NCBI GenBank assembly: GCA_023264995.1 | Contig: JAHFUR010000037.1 | Span: 1 to 41,558, forward strand | Reading direction: 5' to 3' | Source: Acidimicrobiia bacterium | Lineage (GTDB): Bacteria; Actinomycetota; Acidimicrobiia; Acidimicrobiales; AC-14 | Length of the DNA: 41,558 bases | Part shown: positions 36,366-41,511 of the stretch, piece after piece | How the letters are laid out: every line of letters starts with the position of its first letter | Numbering within the stretch: the stretch's first letter is position 1 | Position numbers and translations under genes: made by a program | The notes under the pieces: generated by a model | What the model saw: only the letters and a program-made list of their open reading frames with translations | Database searches by the model: none | Told to the model about the DNA's origin: nothing

Positions 36366-36835
36366 CGGACGGCCAGGGCCGAGCCAACGAGCAGGCAGGC
36401 CCACAGGACGGCGAGGCAGACGGCGGACATGACCGCGGCGCCGGCCGCCGCGGCCAGCAGATGGGCGGGGCGGGCCTGGCCGGACTCGGCTGCCGGCAGC
36501 GAGTCGGCCAGCCTGGCGCTGTGGCGCTCACGGACCAGGGCCAGCGCTGCCTGCGACTCGGCCGGCGCCAGCGGCTCGCCTGTGGCCTCGGCGATCGCCG
36601 GCCGTTCGGCGTCACGGCGGCGCAGGCCGGCCTGGACCTCGTCGAGCACCAGGCGCACCGAGGGCGGGCGCTCCCAGTCGACGTGGCGGACCAGCCGGCG
36701 GCCGGCGGCCTCACCGATCTCGTCGTCGACGTCGGCCAGGGCCTCGGCGTAGACCTCGAGGTGGGACCGGCCGAAGTCGCGACCTGAGGCGGCGAAGAGG
36801 CGGGCCACCAGGCGGGCCACCGCTGGCGGGCTCAC
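36362..36835 (-). CDS. Helicase loader-like protein with C-terminal membrane helix
   Basis: 157 residues from GTG 36835 (GTGA overlap with the initiator gene). The N-terminal 65 residues look like a phage helicase-loader or replisome helper, with repeated Leu-x-x-Tyr-Ala-Glu-Ala-Leu ... Pro-Pro-Ser-Val-Arg-Leu-Val-Leu. It directly follows the initiator, as loaders do in lambda-like O-P pairs. Unusually, the last 32 residues form a transmembrane helix, which could place replication at the membrane. Confidence 0.6.
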   Translation of the reverse strand: MSPPAVARLVARLFAASGRDFGRSHLEVYAEALADVDDEIGEAAGRRLVRHVDWERPPSVRLVLDEVQAGLRRRDAERPAIAEATGEPLAPAESQAALALVRERHSARLADSLPAAESGQARPAHLLAAAAGAAVMSAVCLAVLWACLLVGSALAVR

Positions 36836-37668
36836 CCGGCCTCCCGGCCGGCGGCCCAGTCCATGGCGTCGAGGACCCGTTGGTCCGTGCGGTTGAGGGG
36901 GGCCGGCGCCGGCGCCGACCGCAGCGCCGCCAGGCGGAGCTTGTCGTAGCCGGCCCGCAACTTGGGCATCGAAAGAATGTTGCACCTCCAGAATGGATCG
37001 GACTGGGACCAATGAATTGCTTTCTCGACCTGGCTGGGGCTCCGACCGTCGAGGCGGATAAGGCGCTCGCACTCGATGAGCCAGGTGTCGGTGACGGTGG
37101 GGCGCTTGGAGCCGTTGGCCGCGATGAGGTCGGCCAGCAGGGCACAGAGTCTCTGCGCCTCCGGCGCCAGCGCCGGAGTCCTGGGGCCAGGAGCGAGGCT
37201 CGACGTCGACTCGCTGACCGCGTTGGGTTGACTCTTTGGGATCTCTTGGGATCTTTCCTTATGCGCGTGCTTTTCGGGTACTGGTGGACCGGTTGGCGGG
37301 TACGAGTGGACCGGTTGGCGAGTACTGGTGGACCGGTTGGGCCCAGATGAACCGGTCCACCGTGGACCGGTTGGCGATCGGGAGTCGAACACGACCGACA
37401 CCTCCGGGAAGAGGAACCGGTAGCGCGACGGGTGGCGGCCCGGGCTCTCTTCCAATGCCTCCAGGAACCCATCCTCCACGAGGCGCTGAAGGGTCCGCTT
37501 CACCGATGACATACCGACCCTGGCTTTGAACGCCAGGGTCTCCTTTTTAAGCCAGAACTCATTGCCGTTCTGGTCATTTACCGAATCAGCCACAGCCAGA
37601 TGGACCGTCAGCGCCGTGCCCGTCATCGTGCTGTGTCGGAACACCCAGCCGACCGCTTCCGAGCTCAC
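36832..37668 (-). CDS. Replication initiator (winged-helix, O-like) carrying the probable origin
   Basis: 278 residues from GTG 37668. An N-terminal winged helix (Leu-Lys-Lys-Glu-Thr-Leu-Ala ... Val-Lys-Arg-Thr-Leu-Gln-Arg-Leu-Val-Glu-Asp-Gly-Phe-Leu) is followed by a Pro/Thr/Ser-rich middle coded by DNA iterons. The C-terminal segment Ile-His-Trp-Ser-Gln-Ser-Asp-Pro-Phe-Trp-Arg-Cys-Asn-Ile-Leu-Ser is seen in many phage replisome organisers. Like lambda O, it is likely to bind repeats inside its own gene. The loader-like gene follows. Codon use in the middle is shaped by the repeats. Confidence 0.85.
   Translation of the reverse strand: MSSEAVGWVFRHSTMTGTALTVHLAVADSVNDQNGNEFWLKKETLAFKARVGMSSVKRTLQRLVEDGFLEALEESPGRHPSRYRFLFPEVSVVFDSRSPTGPRWTGSSGPNRSTSTRQPVHSYPPTGPPVPEKHAHKERSQEIPKSQPNAVSESTSSLAPGPRTPALAPEAQRLCALLADLIAANGSKRPTVTDTWLIECERLIRLDGRSPSQVEKAIHWSQSDPFWRCNILSMPKLRAGYDKLRLAALRSAPAPAPLNRTDQRVLDAMDWAAGREAG
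37226..37276. other. AT-richer stretch beside the iterons (possible DNA unwinding element)
   Basis: This stretch is markedly richer in A/T than the surrounding DNA. It includes two copies of TTGGGATCT (37236-37244 and 37246-37254) and short T-runs. It directly abuts the iteron array, like the AT-rich strand-opening region of lambda ori. Confidence 0.6.
37278..37376. repeat. Replication iterons (probable origin of replication)
   Basis: Three direct copies start at 37278, 37300 and 37322, exactly 22 bp apart (two helical turns), sharing GTGGACCGGTTGG. A fourth copy at 37350-37360 is inverted and a fifth at 37362-37376 is direct. The array lies inside the initiator gene, as in lambda, and is followed on one side by an AT-richer stretch. 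Confidence 0.82.
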
Positions 37669-37868
37669 CCGGCCGCCAGCCGCAGTTGACCGGGCGACAC
37701 CGGCAGCGCCGGCACCGGCCCGTCCTCGATGATGGCGAGGGAGGCGGCGATGCGATCGACCCGGCGCTCCAGGCGGGCGTAGGCGACGTCGAGACGGTCC
37801 AGAGCCTCGGCGTCAGCGGTGAGCTGGGCCAGGGCCAGGGCGTGGACGTGGGGGTCCTCGGGGCTCAC
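37665..37868 (-). CDS. Small coiled-coil protein before the initiator
   Basis: 67 residues from GTG 37868 (GTGA overlap). Almost entirely helical with heptad spacing of Leu/Val, and a short hydrophobic tail. Its stop overlaps the initiator start. Function unknown. Confidence 0.6.
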   Translation of the reverse strand: MSPEDPHVHALALAQLTADAEALDRLDVAYARLERRVDRIAASLAIIEDGPVPALPVSPGQLRLAAG

Positions 37869-38149
37869 CGGCCGGCGGCCACGGCTCGCCGCTCGGCTCT
37901 CGCCGCTGCTCTGGCCCAGGCCGAGCCCGGCGGCGGCAGGCCAGGCCTCCCGGGCTCGGGTCGAACTGCCACCGGGCCGACGCCGTGCGCGGCCTGTACC
38001 GGGCCAGGACCACGCCGGCGAGGCTGGCGGCCCGCCAGGCGCTCGATGCGGCTCAGGCGCCGGCTGAGCACCCGCTGGCGGGCGGCCAGCACGGCGGCGC
38101 TGAGGACCCACAGCACGGCGCCGGCGACCTGCAGCACCCGAGCGGCCAC
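37865..38149 (-). CDS. Small membrane protein with basic cytoplasmic tail
   Basis: 94 residues from GTG 38149. One N-terminal membrane helix (about 5-22) is followed by Arg-rich low-complexity sequence. Coupled by overlap to the next gene. The low-complexity tail makes the exact reading less certain than for its neighbours. Confidence 0.5.
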   Translation of the reverse strand: MAARVLQVAGAVLWVLSAAVLAARQRVLSRRLSRIERLAGRQPRRRGPGPVQAAHGVGPVAVRPEPGRPGLPPPGSAWARAAARAERRAVAAGR

Positions 38150-38425
38150 CTAGCTGGCCTCCAGCTCTTCGAGGGCGCCGACGAATGCCACCAGGTCGCA
38201 CTGGGAGCACAGGCCGGGCTCGGCCCAGCTGCACCCGCCGGCGCAGGCCGCCTCGTCGGTGCAGCCGCACACGCGGCACACCCCGTCCGGGCCGGCGAGC
38301 TGGCGCTGGGCCTCGGCCAGGTGGCGGACGCAGGTCCCGCCGCTGCCGAAGTGGCCATGGGGCTCGGCCGCCCGGCACAGCTCGCCGGCCCGGCGGAGCA
38401 CGGTCTTCCGGCTGGTGATGCTCAC
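38150..38425 (-). CDS. Cys-rich zinc protein (CxxCGC...CSxC type)
   Basis: 91 residues from GTG 38425 (GTGA overlap). The C-terminal half has Cys-Arg-Val-Cys-Gly-Cys-Thr, then Cys-Ala-Gly-Gly-Cys-Ser-Trp and Leu-Cys-Ser-Gln-Cys. This pattern recurs in small phage and prophage proteins with unknown function; two zincs could be bound. Part of the early operon. Confidence 0.75.
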   Translation of the reverse strand: MSITSRKTVLRRAGELCRAAEPHGHFGSGGTCVRHLAEAQRQLAGPDGVCRVCGCTDEAACAGGCSWAEPGLCSQCDLVAFVGALEELEAS

Positions 38426-39063
38426 GACTCGGCCGCCGTCTGGTCGCGCAGGCGGACGAAGATGGCCGGGTGGCCGGCCTGGTCGACGGCGCCCTTGAAA
38501 TCCCACTCGGTGAACTCGCCGGCCAGGACCCTGGCGATGCGGTGGGTGCCGGTGATGTGACCGCAGCGGACGATGCGGTGCCAGGAGGACTGCTCGCCGG
38601 CCTCGACGATGGCCTCCAGCAGGGGCTGGACCTGCTGGGCCGGTGTGAGCTTGGGCGGCTTGGGCGGCTTGGGCGGCGGAGCGGGGGGGTCCTCACGCAC
38701 CAGCTCGAAGACGGGGACCGTCCTGGCCGCCTTTGGCTTCGAGGCGCCCGCCTCCAGCCGGTTCGGGTGGTGGCCCTTGGTACAGCCGCAGGCGGCCGAG
38801 CGGCACCGCTTGTGATTGCCGCCGAGGCAGTAGCCGCAGGGAGCCGGCGCCGGGTCCTGCACCGCCAAGGGCTCGGCCGCCGCCGCCGGCGGGCCGGCGA
38901 CCGGCCTGGGCTTGGGCTTGGGCTTGGGCCGGGACAGATGGACGACCTCGTGGCAGGTGCAGATGTCGGAGCGGCACAGGGCGTGGGTGCCCTGGCGGCA
39001 CATGCCGCAGTAGCCCGCTTTGGCGTCGCGCCGGGGCTCCGGCGCGGGAGCGCTGAGGCTCAT
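38422..39063 (-). CDS. Protein with tandem zinc-binding repeats and Lys/Pro linker
   Basis: 213 residues from ATG 39063, which has a perfect AAGGAGG (39069-39075) five bases upstream. Two copies of Cys-x2-Cys-x5-His-x2-Cys-x4-Cys-x-Cys lie at about 19-40 and 76-97, separated by a Lys-Pro repeat and Ala/Pro linker. A Lys/Pro stretch precedes a C-terminal alpha/beta domain. It ends Arg-Leu-Arg-Asp-Gln-Thr-Ala-Ala-Glu-Ser, nearly the same as the end of the protein at 39805-40170. It is the first gene after the structured gap. Confidence 0.72.
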   Translation of the reverse strand: MSLSAPAPEPRRDAKAGYCGMCRQGTHALCRSDICTCHEVVHLSRPKPKPKPRPVAGPPAAAAEPLAVQDPAPAPCGYCLGGNHKRCRSAACGCTKGHHPNRLEAGASKPKAARTVPVFELVREDPPAPPPKPPKPPKLTPAQQVQPLLEAIVEAGEQSSWHRIVRCGHITGTHRIARVLAGEFTEWDFKGAVDQAGHPAIFVRLRDQTAAES

Positions 39064-39087
39064 GTGGACCTCCTTGGGTCAGTGAGG

Positions 39088-39202
39088 GAGCGGCCGGGCG
39101 GTCAGCCACGGCGGACGGCCAACCAGCGCCGGCCGCTCCGTCAACGGCACCGTCGGCCCCCACTTCCCCGAAGGGGTGACCGATGCCGCTGACGCAGGGG
39201 TC
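39088..39202 (-). ncRNA. Structured two-hairpin element, copy 1
   Basis: Hairpin 1 arms are GAGCGGCCGG (39088-39097) and CCGGCCGCTC (39129-39138). Hairpin 2 arms are 39140-39152 and 39181-39193. The two mismatches of hairpin 2 on the plus strand become G-U pairs in minus-strand RNA. Its tip is CCC(C-UUCG-G)GG on the minus strand (39166-39176), a very stable tetraloop. It lies in the only long intergenic gap of the early operon (39064-39371), which shows no credible coding sequence. RNA identity is inferred; no transcript is known. Confidence 0.65.
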
Positions 39203-39245
39203 AGCACGGGGTGATGCACGGCCGGCGCCGGCGCCGGCCAGAGAG

Positions 39246-39358
39246 GAGCGGCCGGGCTGTCAGCCACGGCGGACGGCCAACCAGCGCCGGCCGCTCCGTG
39301 AGCACCACCAGGCCCAGCGCCGGCGGAACGCCGGACCGGTGGTGCTGACGCAGAGGTC
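39246..39358 (-). ncRNA. Structured two-hairpin element, copy 2
   Basis: Bases 39246-39299 match copy 1 (39088-39141) at 53 of 54 positions, including both hairpin 1 arms (39246-39255, 39287-39296). Hairpin 2 arms (39298-39309, 39338-39349) have different bases from copy 1 but still pair at 11 of 12 positions, with an inner CCGGCG/CGCCGG stem. The 3' flank GCTGACGCAG is shared. The 158-bp offset is not a multiple of three, so no reading frame is conserved between copies. Confidence 0.65.
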
Positions 39359-39371
39359 GTCGGGGTGGGGG

Positions 39372-39617
39372 TCACAATCTGCCGCCGGCGGTGGCCACGT
39401 CGGCGACGGGGCGCTCGGCCTCGATGCCCAGGTCCTCCAGCAGGTCGGCGGCGGCCTCGGTCACCAGGGCGGCGCCGACGGCCGCCTCCTCGCCGAGGAC
39501 GTAGTCGCCGGGCATGCCCGGGTTCTGGTCGAACTCATTGACCAGCGCGCCGTACAGCTCGACGGCGAAGGCCAGGAGGGCGTCGCGCTCGGCCCGCAGG
39601 GCCTCCATCTCGCTCAC
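39372..39617 (-). CDS. Small acidic early protein
   Basis: 81 residues from GTG 39617 (GTGA overlap with the previous stop). An N-terminal helix (Glu-Ala-Leu-Arg-Ala-Glu-Arg-Asp-Ala-Leu-Leu) is followed by an acidic region rich in Asp/Glu/Gly. It is the last gene before the structured gap at 39064-39371. No family recognised. Confidence 0.6.
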   Translation of the reverse strand: MSEMEALRAERDALLAFAVELYGALVNEFDQNPGMPGDYVLGEEAAVGAALVTEAAADLLEDLGIEAERPVADVATAGGRL

Positions 39618-39805
39618 CCCTTCACCATCTTCCCGGACCGGACCATGGCGTCGATGCGCTCCAGCTCCGTCGCGTACCGGCACAGGCGGCAGCTCCGGAC
39701 CGGCTGGGGGGGGGGTCCTACGTGGAGCTTCTCGTGGCGCAGGCGATCGGCGACCTGGGCCGCGGTCTCGGCGTTGTGGCGGGCGAGGTCATCGGCGATG
39801 CCCAT
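39614..39805 (-). CDS. Small CxxC protein containing a poly-C tract
   Basis: 63 residues. Helical N-terminus and a single Cys-Arg-Leu-Cys. Codons 30-33 (Gly-Pro-Pro-Pro) fall on a run of ten C on the coding strand (39706-39715). Length changes in such a run would shift the frame and truncate or alter the last half. Overlaps on both sides indicate translation. Confidence 0.6.
   Translation of the reverse strand: MGIADDLARHNAETAAQVADRLRHEKLHVGPPPQPVRSCRLCRYATELERIDAMVRSGKMVKG
39706..39715 (+). repeat. Homopolymer of ten G (ten C in the coding strand)
   Basis: The run 39706-39715 lies inside the minus-strand gene 39614-39805. Mononucleotide runs of this length are slippage-prone. No similar run was noticed elsewhere in the window. 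Confidence 0.85.
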
Positions 39806-40170
39806 CAGGCGTCGGCCGCCGTCTGGTCACGTAGTCGCCGGGCCAGCTGGCCGTCCTGGGCCGCCCGCCACGCCGCCAGGGGCTTGGCGACCGAGGGCCA
39901 GGGGATGGAGCCCCCGTGGGTGGTGTGGGCCTCCATGGCCCGGCACACGGCCTGGGCGGCGCCGTCGCTGTCGGCCGCCGCCAGGCGCTCGACGATGCGG
40001 GCGGGGATGGAGCGGTCGGGAGCCACCTGCAGCGCCTTCCCGGCCCTGTCGGCCAGCAGCTCCAGGTGGGAGGCGGCCTCGCCGGCGGTGATGACACGGC
40101 CGGCCGAGTTGGGCTTGCCGGCGAGCCAGTCCAGCAGCGCTAACACGGCATTGGCCTCGGTGATGGTCAC
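39805..40170 (-). CDS. Hypothetical early protein with shared C-terminal tail
   Basis: 121 residues, nearly all helical, with Trp-Leu-Ala-Gly-Lys early and several Ala/Glu-rich helices. It ends Arg-Leu-Arg-Asp-Gln-Thr-Ala-Ala-Asp-Ala, matching the end of the protein at 38422-39063; 17 bp of DNA are identical (39812-39828 and 38429-38445). TGATG overlap with the next gene. Function unknown. Confidence 0.62.
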   Translation of the reverse strand: MTITEANAVLALLDWLAGKPNSAGRVITAGEAASHLELLADRAGKALQVAPDRSIPARIVERLAAADSDGAAQAVCRAMEAHTTHGGSIPWPSVAKPLAAWRAAQDGQLARRLRDQTAADA

Positions 40171-40439
40171 GACGCGCTCCGCAGCGCCAGCAGCGCCACC
40201 GGCAGGACCAACTCGTCAGGCAGCTGGTCGATCGGGGTGGGCGGGCGGGGCTTGTAGCCGGCGGCGTGGTGGCCGACCATGCGGGCCAGGTGGAGGCGGT
40301 GCCGCCGGTAGGCCTCGGCCCGGCTCCGGCACCGGTGGGTGCTCCACATGCCGCAGCTGCAGGAGGCGGCCCAGCGCCGGCGGTGGGCGACACCGGGATC
40401 GACGCTGGCCAGGTGGCGGGTCATCGGCGGGCGCTTCAT
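40167..40439 (-). CDS. Hypothetical early protein, Cys/His-containing
   Basis: 90 residues from ATG 40439 (ATGA overlap). Contains Cys-Ser-Cys-Gly-Met-Trp ... Cys and many His/Arg in a helical centre (Ala-Tyr-Arg-Arg-His-Arg-Leu-His-Leu). A small metal site and nucleic-acid contact are plausible. Not assigned to a family. Confidence 0.6.
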   Translation of the reverse strand: MKRPPMTRHLASVDPGVAHRRRWAASCSCGMWSTHRCRSRAEAYRRHRLHLARMVGHHAAGYKPRPPTPIDQLPDELVLPVALLALRSAS

Positions 40440-40693
40440 GACGCCCGCTCCGCCTGCTTGCGGGGGTCGCCGAACTCACCCGAGGCGCCCCATGCCTGCA
40501 CGGCGACCTTGCCGCCGCCGGCGAGGACGGCCCGGTCTACCTCGACCAGCAGCTCCCGGTAGGTGAGGGCGACGCCGTCGGTGCGGGTCGGGTCTTCCCA
40601 CGACTCCAGCCGGCGCAGCAGGCGGCGCAGGAGCATGCGCTCCGCCGGCGAGCCGCCGGTGTCGCGAGGCTTGGAGGGCACGCCCCTAGGCAT
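40436..40693 (-). CDS. Hypothetical early protein
   Basis: 85 residues from ATG 40693 (overlap of eight bases with the gene before). A basic helical N-terminus (Arg-Met-Leu-Leu-Arg-Arg-Leu-Leu-Arg-Arg-Leu) and a short beta-rich end. Function unknown. Confidence 0.6.
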   Translation of the reverse strand: MPRGVPSKPRDTGGSPAERMLLRRLLRRLESWEDPTRTDGVALTYRELLVEVDRAVLAGGGKVAVQAWGASGEFGDPRKQAERAS

Positions 40694-40814
40694 CGTCGGC
40701 CTGCTCGGCCCGGTCGACGGCGTCGACGACGTAGCCCAGGAGAGCCAGGGTGACGGCGAAGGCCGCGGCGCCGGCGCCGGCGAGGACCAGGGCGAAGCGG
40801 ACGGGGCGGCTCAT
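40686..40814 (-). CDS. Tiny single-pass membrane protein
   Basis: 42 residues from ATG 40814 (ATGA overlap with the HTH gene). One membrane helix (about 7-30) and an acidic C-terminus. Second gene of the early operon. Tiny early membrane proteins often affect host functions or exclusion; the role here is not known. Confidence 0.6.
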   Translation of the reverse strand: MSRPVRFALVLAGAGAAAFAVTLALLGYVVDAVDRAEQADDA

Positions 40815-41056
40815 GACGCCCGGGCCGCCGGCGTGTCGGGGTCGGGGGAAGCGTCGGGGAACCAGTTCCGCAGGGTCTCGTGGGCAACGTCGATGCGCTT
40901 GTCGGTCCGCTCGTAGAGGTCGCGGGCGACCTTCCTCCACGCGACACCTGCGCGCCGGCGGGAGAAGACGAACTCGCGCAGGCCTTCGTCGAGCAACAGA
41001 TCCGCCAGCTGGTGAGTGGGCGTGAGTGAGGCTGTAGGGCTAGACGGTTCGGACAT
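40811..41056 (-). CDS. HTH protein, first gene of the early operon (Cro-like position)
   Basis: 81 residues. The centre (Val-Ala-Trp-Arg-Lys-Val-Ala-Arg-Asp-Leu-Tyr ... Val-Ala-His-Glu-Thr-Leu-Arg-Asn-Trp-Phe) is a helix-turn-helix of a type common in actinophage early regions. The ATG lies 7 bases after the -10 of a near-consensus promoter, so the mRNA is probably leaderless. Divergent from the repressor, it holds the place of Cro and may repress the repressor gene or set the lytic course. Xis-like function is an alternative. Confidence 0.75.
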   Translation of the reverse strand: MSEPSSPTASLTPTHQLADLLLDEGLREFVFSRRRAGVAWRKVARDLYERTDKRIDVAHETLRNWFPDASPDPDTPAARAS

Positions 41057-41063
41057 CGGCCGA

Positions 41064-41092
41064 AGTATCTACGGCAAAGCCGGAGTTGTCAA
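41064..41092 (-). promoter_or_regulatory. Strong leftward early promoter, leaderless
   Basis: On the minus strand: TTGACA (41087-41092), 17-bp spacer, GATACT (41064-41069), then 7 bases to the ATG at 41056. The best promoter match in the window. It would drive the whole early operon from 41056 to 32933. The repressor encoded 90 bp away is the likely regulator. Confidence 0.8.
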
Positions 41093-41134
41093 GATGTATC
41101 GCGGTCGTCTCTGGTAATTGTCCTTGCTAGCTCC

Positions 41135-41140
41135 TACGAT
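41135..41140 (+). promoter_or_regulatory. Repressor promoter -10 (leaderless)
   Basis: TACGAT on the plus strand ends 8 bases before the repressor ATG (41149). There is no Shine-Dalgarno sequence between them, supporting a leaderless mRNA. No clear -35 at 17 bp. In the prophage the same transcript would continue into tRNA-Phe; in the phage circle it would continue into int. Confidence 0.55.
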
Positions 41141-41148
41141 CCCGGACT

Positions 41149-41448
41149 ATGACAACAAACGTGGCCGCCCTGGAGCGCGCCGCCGAAGCCCGCAGGAACA
41201 TCCCGAAGGTCATCCGGATCCTGCTGGCGGTCTCGGACCAGCCCGCCCGCAGCCTGGGCGAGGCGCTCGGGCTCTCCGAGCAGAGCATCTCCGAACGGTT
41301 GACCGGCAAGACCCGCATCTCCAGCGACGAGCTGGCCGCGTGTGCCGTGTTCTTCCGCGTCGACGAGGCCCTGTTCTACCGCGACCCTGAGTCCATTCGC
41401 CGGGGGATCATGACCGGCGCTACGGTGAACGGAGACACGGTCGGGTAG
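41149..41448 (+). CDS. Phage repressor (XRE-type HTH), prophage-shortened form
   Basis: 99 residues. Helix-turn-helix at about 34-58 (Ser-Leu-Gly-Glu-Ala-Leu-Gly-Leu-Ser-Glu-Gln-Ser-Ile-Ser-Glu-Arg-Leu-Thr-Gly-Lys). It faces the strong early promoter. The stop TAG (41446-41448) lies inside tRNA-Phe: TA comes from the att core and G from the host. In the circular phage genome the frame would run on for 26 residues, ending Leu-Ala-Ala-Ala-Ala-Ala (118-198), giving about 125 residues. So integration creates the short form. It probably keeps lytic genes off; the long form may be unstable. No SOS-cleavage domain is present. Confidence 0.85.
   Translation: MTTNVAALERAAEARRNIPKVIRILLAVSDQPARSLGEALGLSEQSISERLTGKTRISSDELAACAVFFRVDEALFYRDPESIRRGIMTGATVNGDTVG
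41438..41447 (+). repeat. attR core (right copy of the 10-bp attachment repeat)
   Basis: CGGTCGGGTA, identical to 110-119. It covers the first nine bases of tRNA-Phe plus one upstream base and the last codons of the repressor gene, so the phage carries a copy of the tRNA 5' end and restores the tRNA on integration. Confidence 0.82.
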
Positions 41449-41511
41449 CTCAGTTGGTAGAGCGCGCGCCTGAAAAGCGCGAGGTCACCGGATCGACGCC
41501 GGTCCCGACCA
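41439..41511 (+). tRNA. tRNA-Phe (GAA)
   Basis: 73 bases with a complete cloverleaf: acceptor 41439-41445 with 41504-41510, D-stem GCTC/GAGC, anticodon loop CTGAAAA with GAA at 41472-41474, T-arm 41487-41503, discriminator A41511, no encoded CCA. The first ten bases overlap the repressor gene's end. Its former upstream neighbour tRNA-Asp is now 41 kb away, so transcription must start within the prophage, most simply from the repressor promoter. Host sequence follows to the window end with no other gene visible. Confidence 0.97.

Larger units (their letters stand above)
110..41447. mobile_element. Integrated temperate siphovirus genome (prophage), about 41.3 kb
   Basis: A complete phage genome lies between the two copies of the 10-bp sequence CGGTCGGGTA. 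It has integrase, repressor, early, replication, packaging, head, tail and lysis genes, and no obvious decay in any core gene. The distance between the repeats is 41,328 bp, a normal size for a siphovirus with a 600-residue tape measure protein. The termini split a tRNA-Asp/tRNA-Phe pair. All structural genes are on the minus strand, and integrase and repressor are on the plus strand at opposite ends, as expected after integration of a circle opened at attP. The prophage looks intact; inducibility cannot be judged from sequence. Confidence 0.93.

Noticed and set aside
39079-39375. A 98-residue protein in the structured gap
   Set aside because: The two repeat copies fall in different frames, codon use is random, and no ribosome site fits. 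RNA structure explains the conservation better.
40686-41056. Toxin-antitoxin pair formed by the HTH gene and the tiny membrane protein
   Set aside because: Size and order would allow it, but the strong lytic-type promoter and Cro-like position fit an early regulatory gene better, and no toxin family is recognisable.
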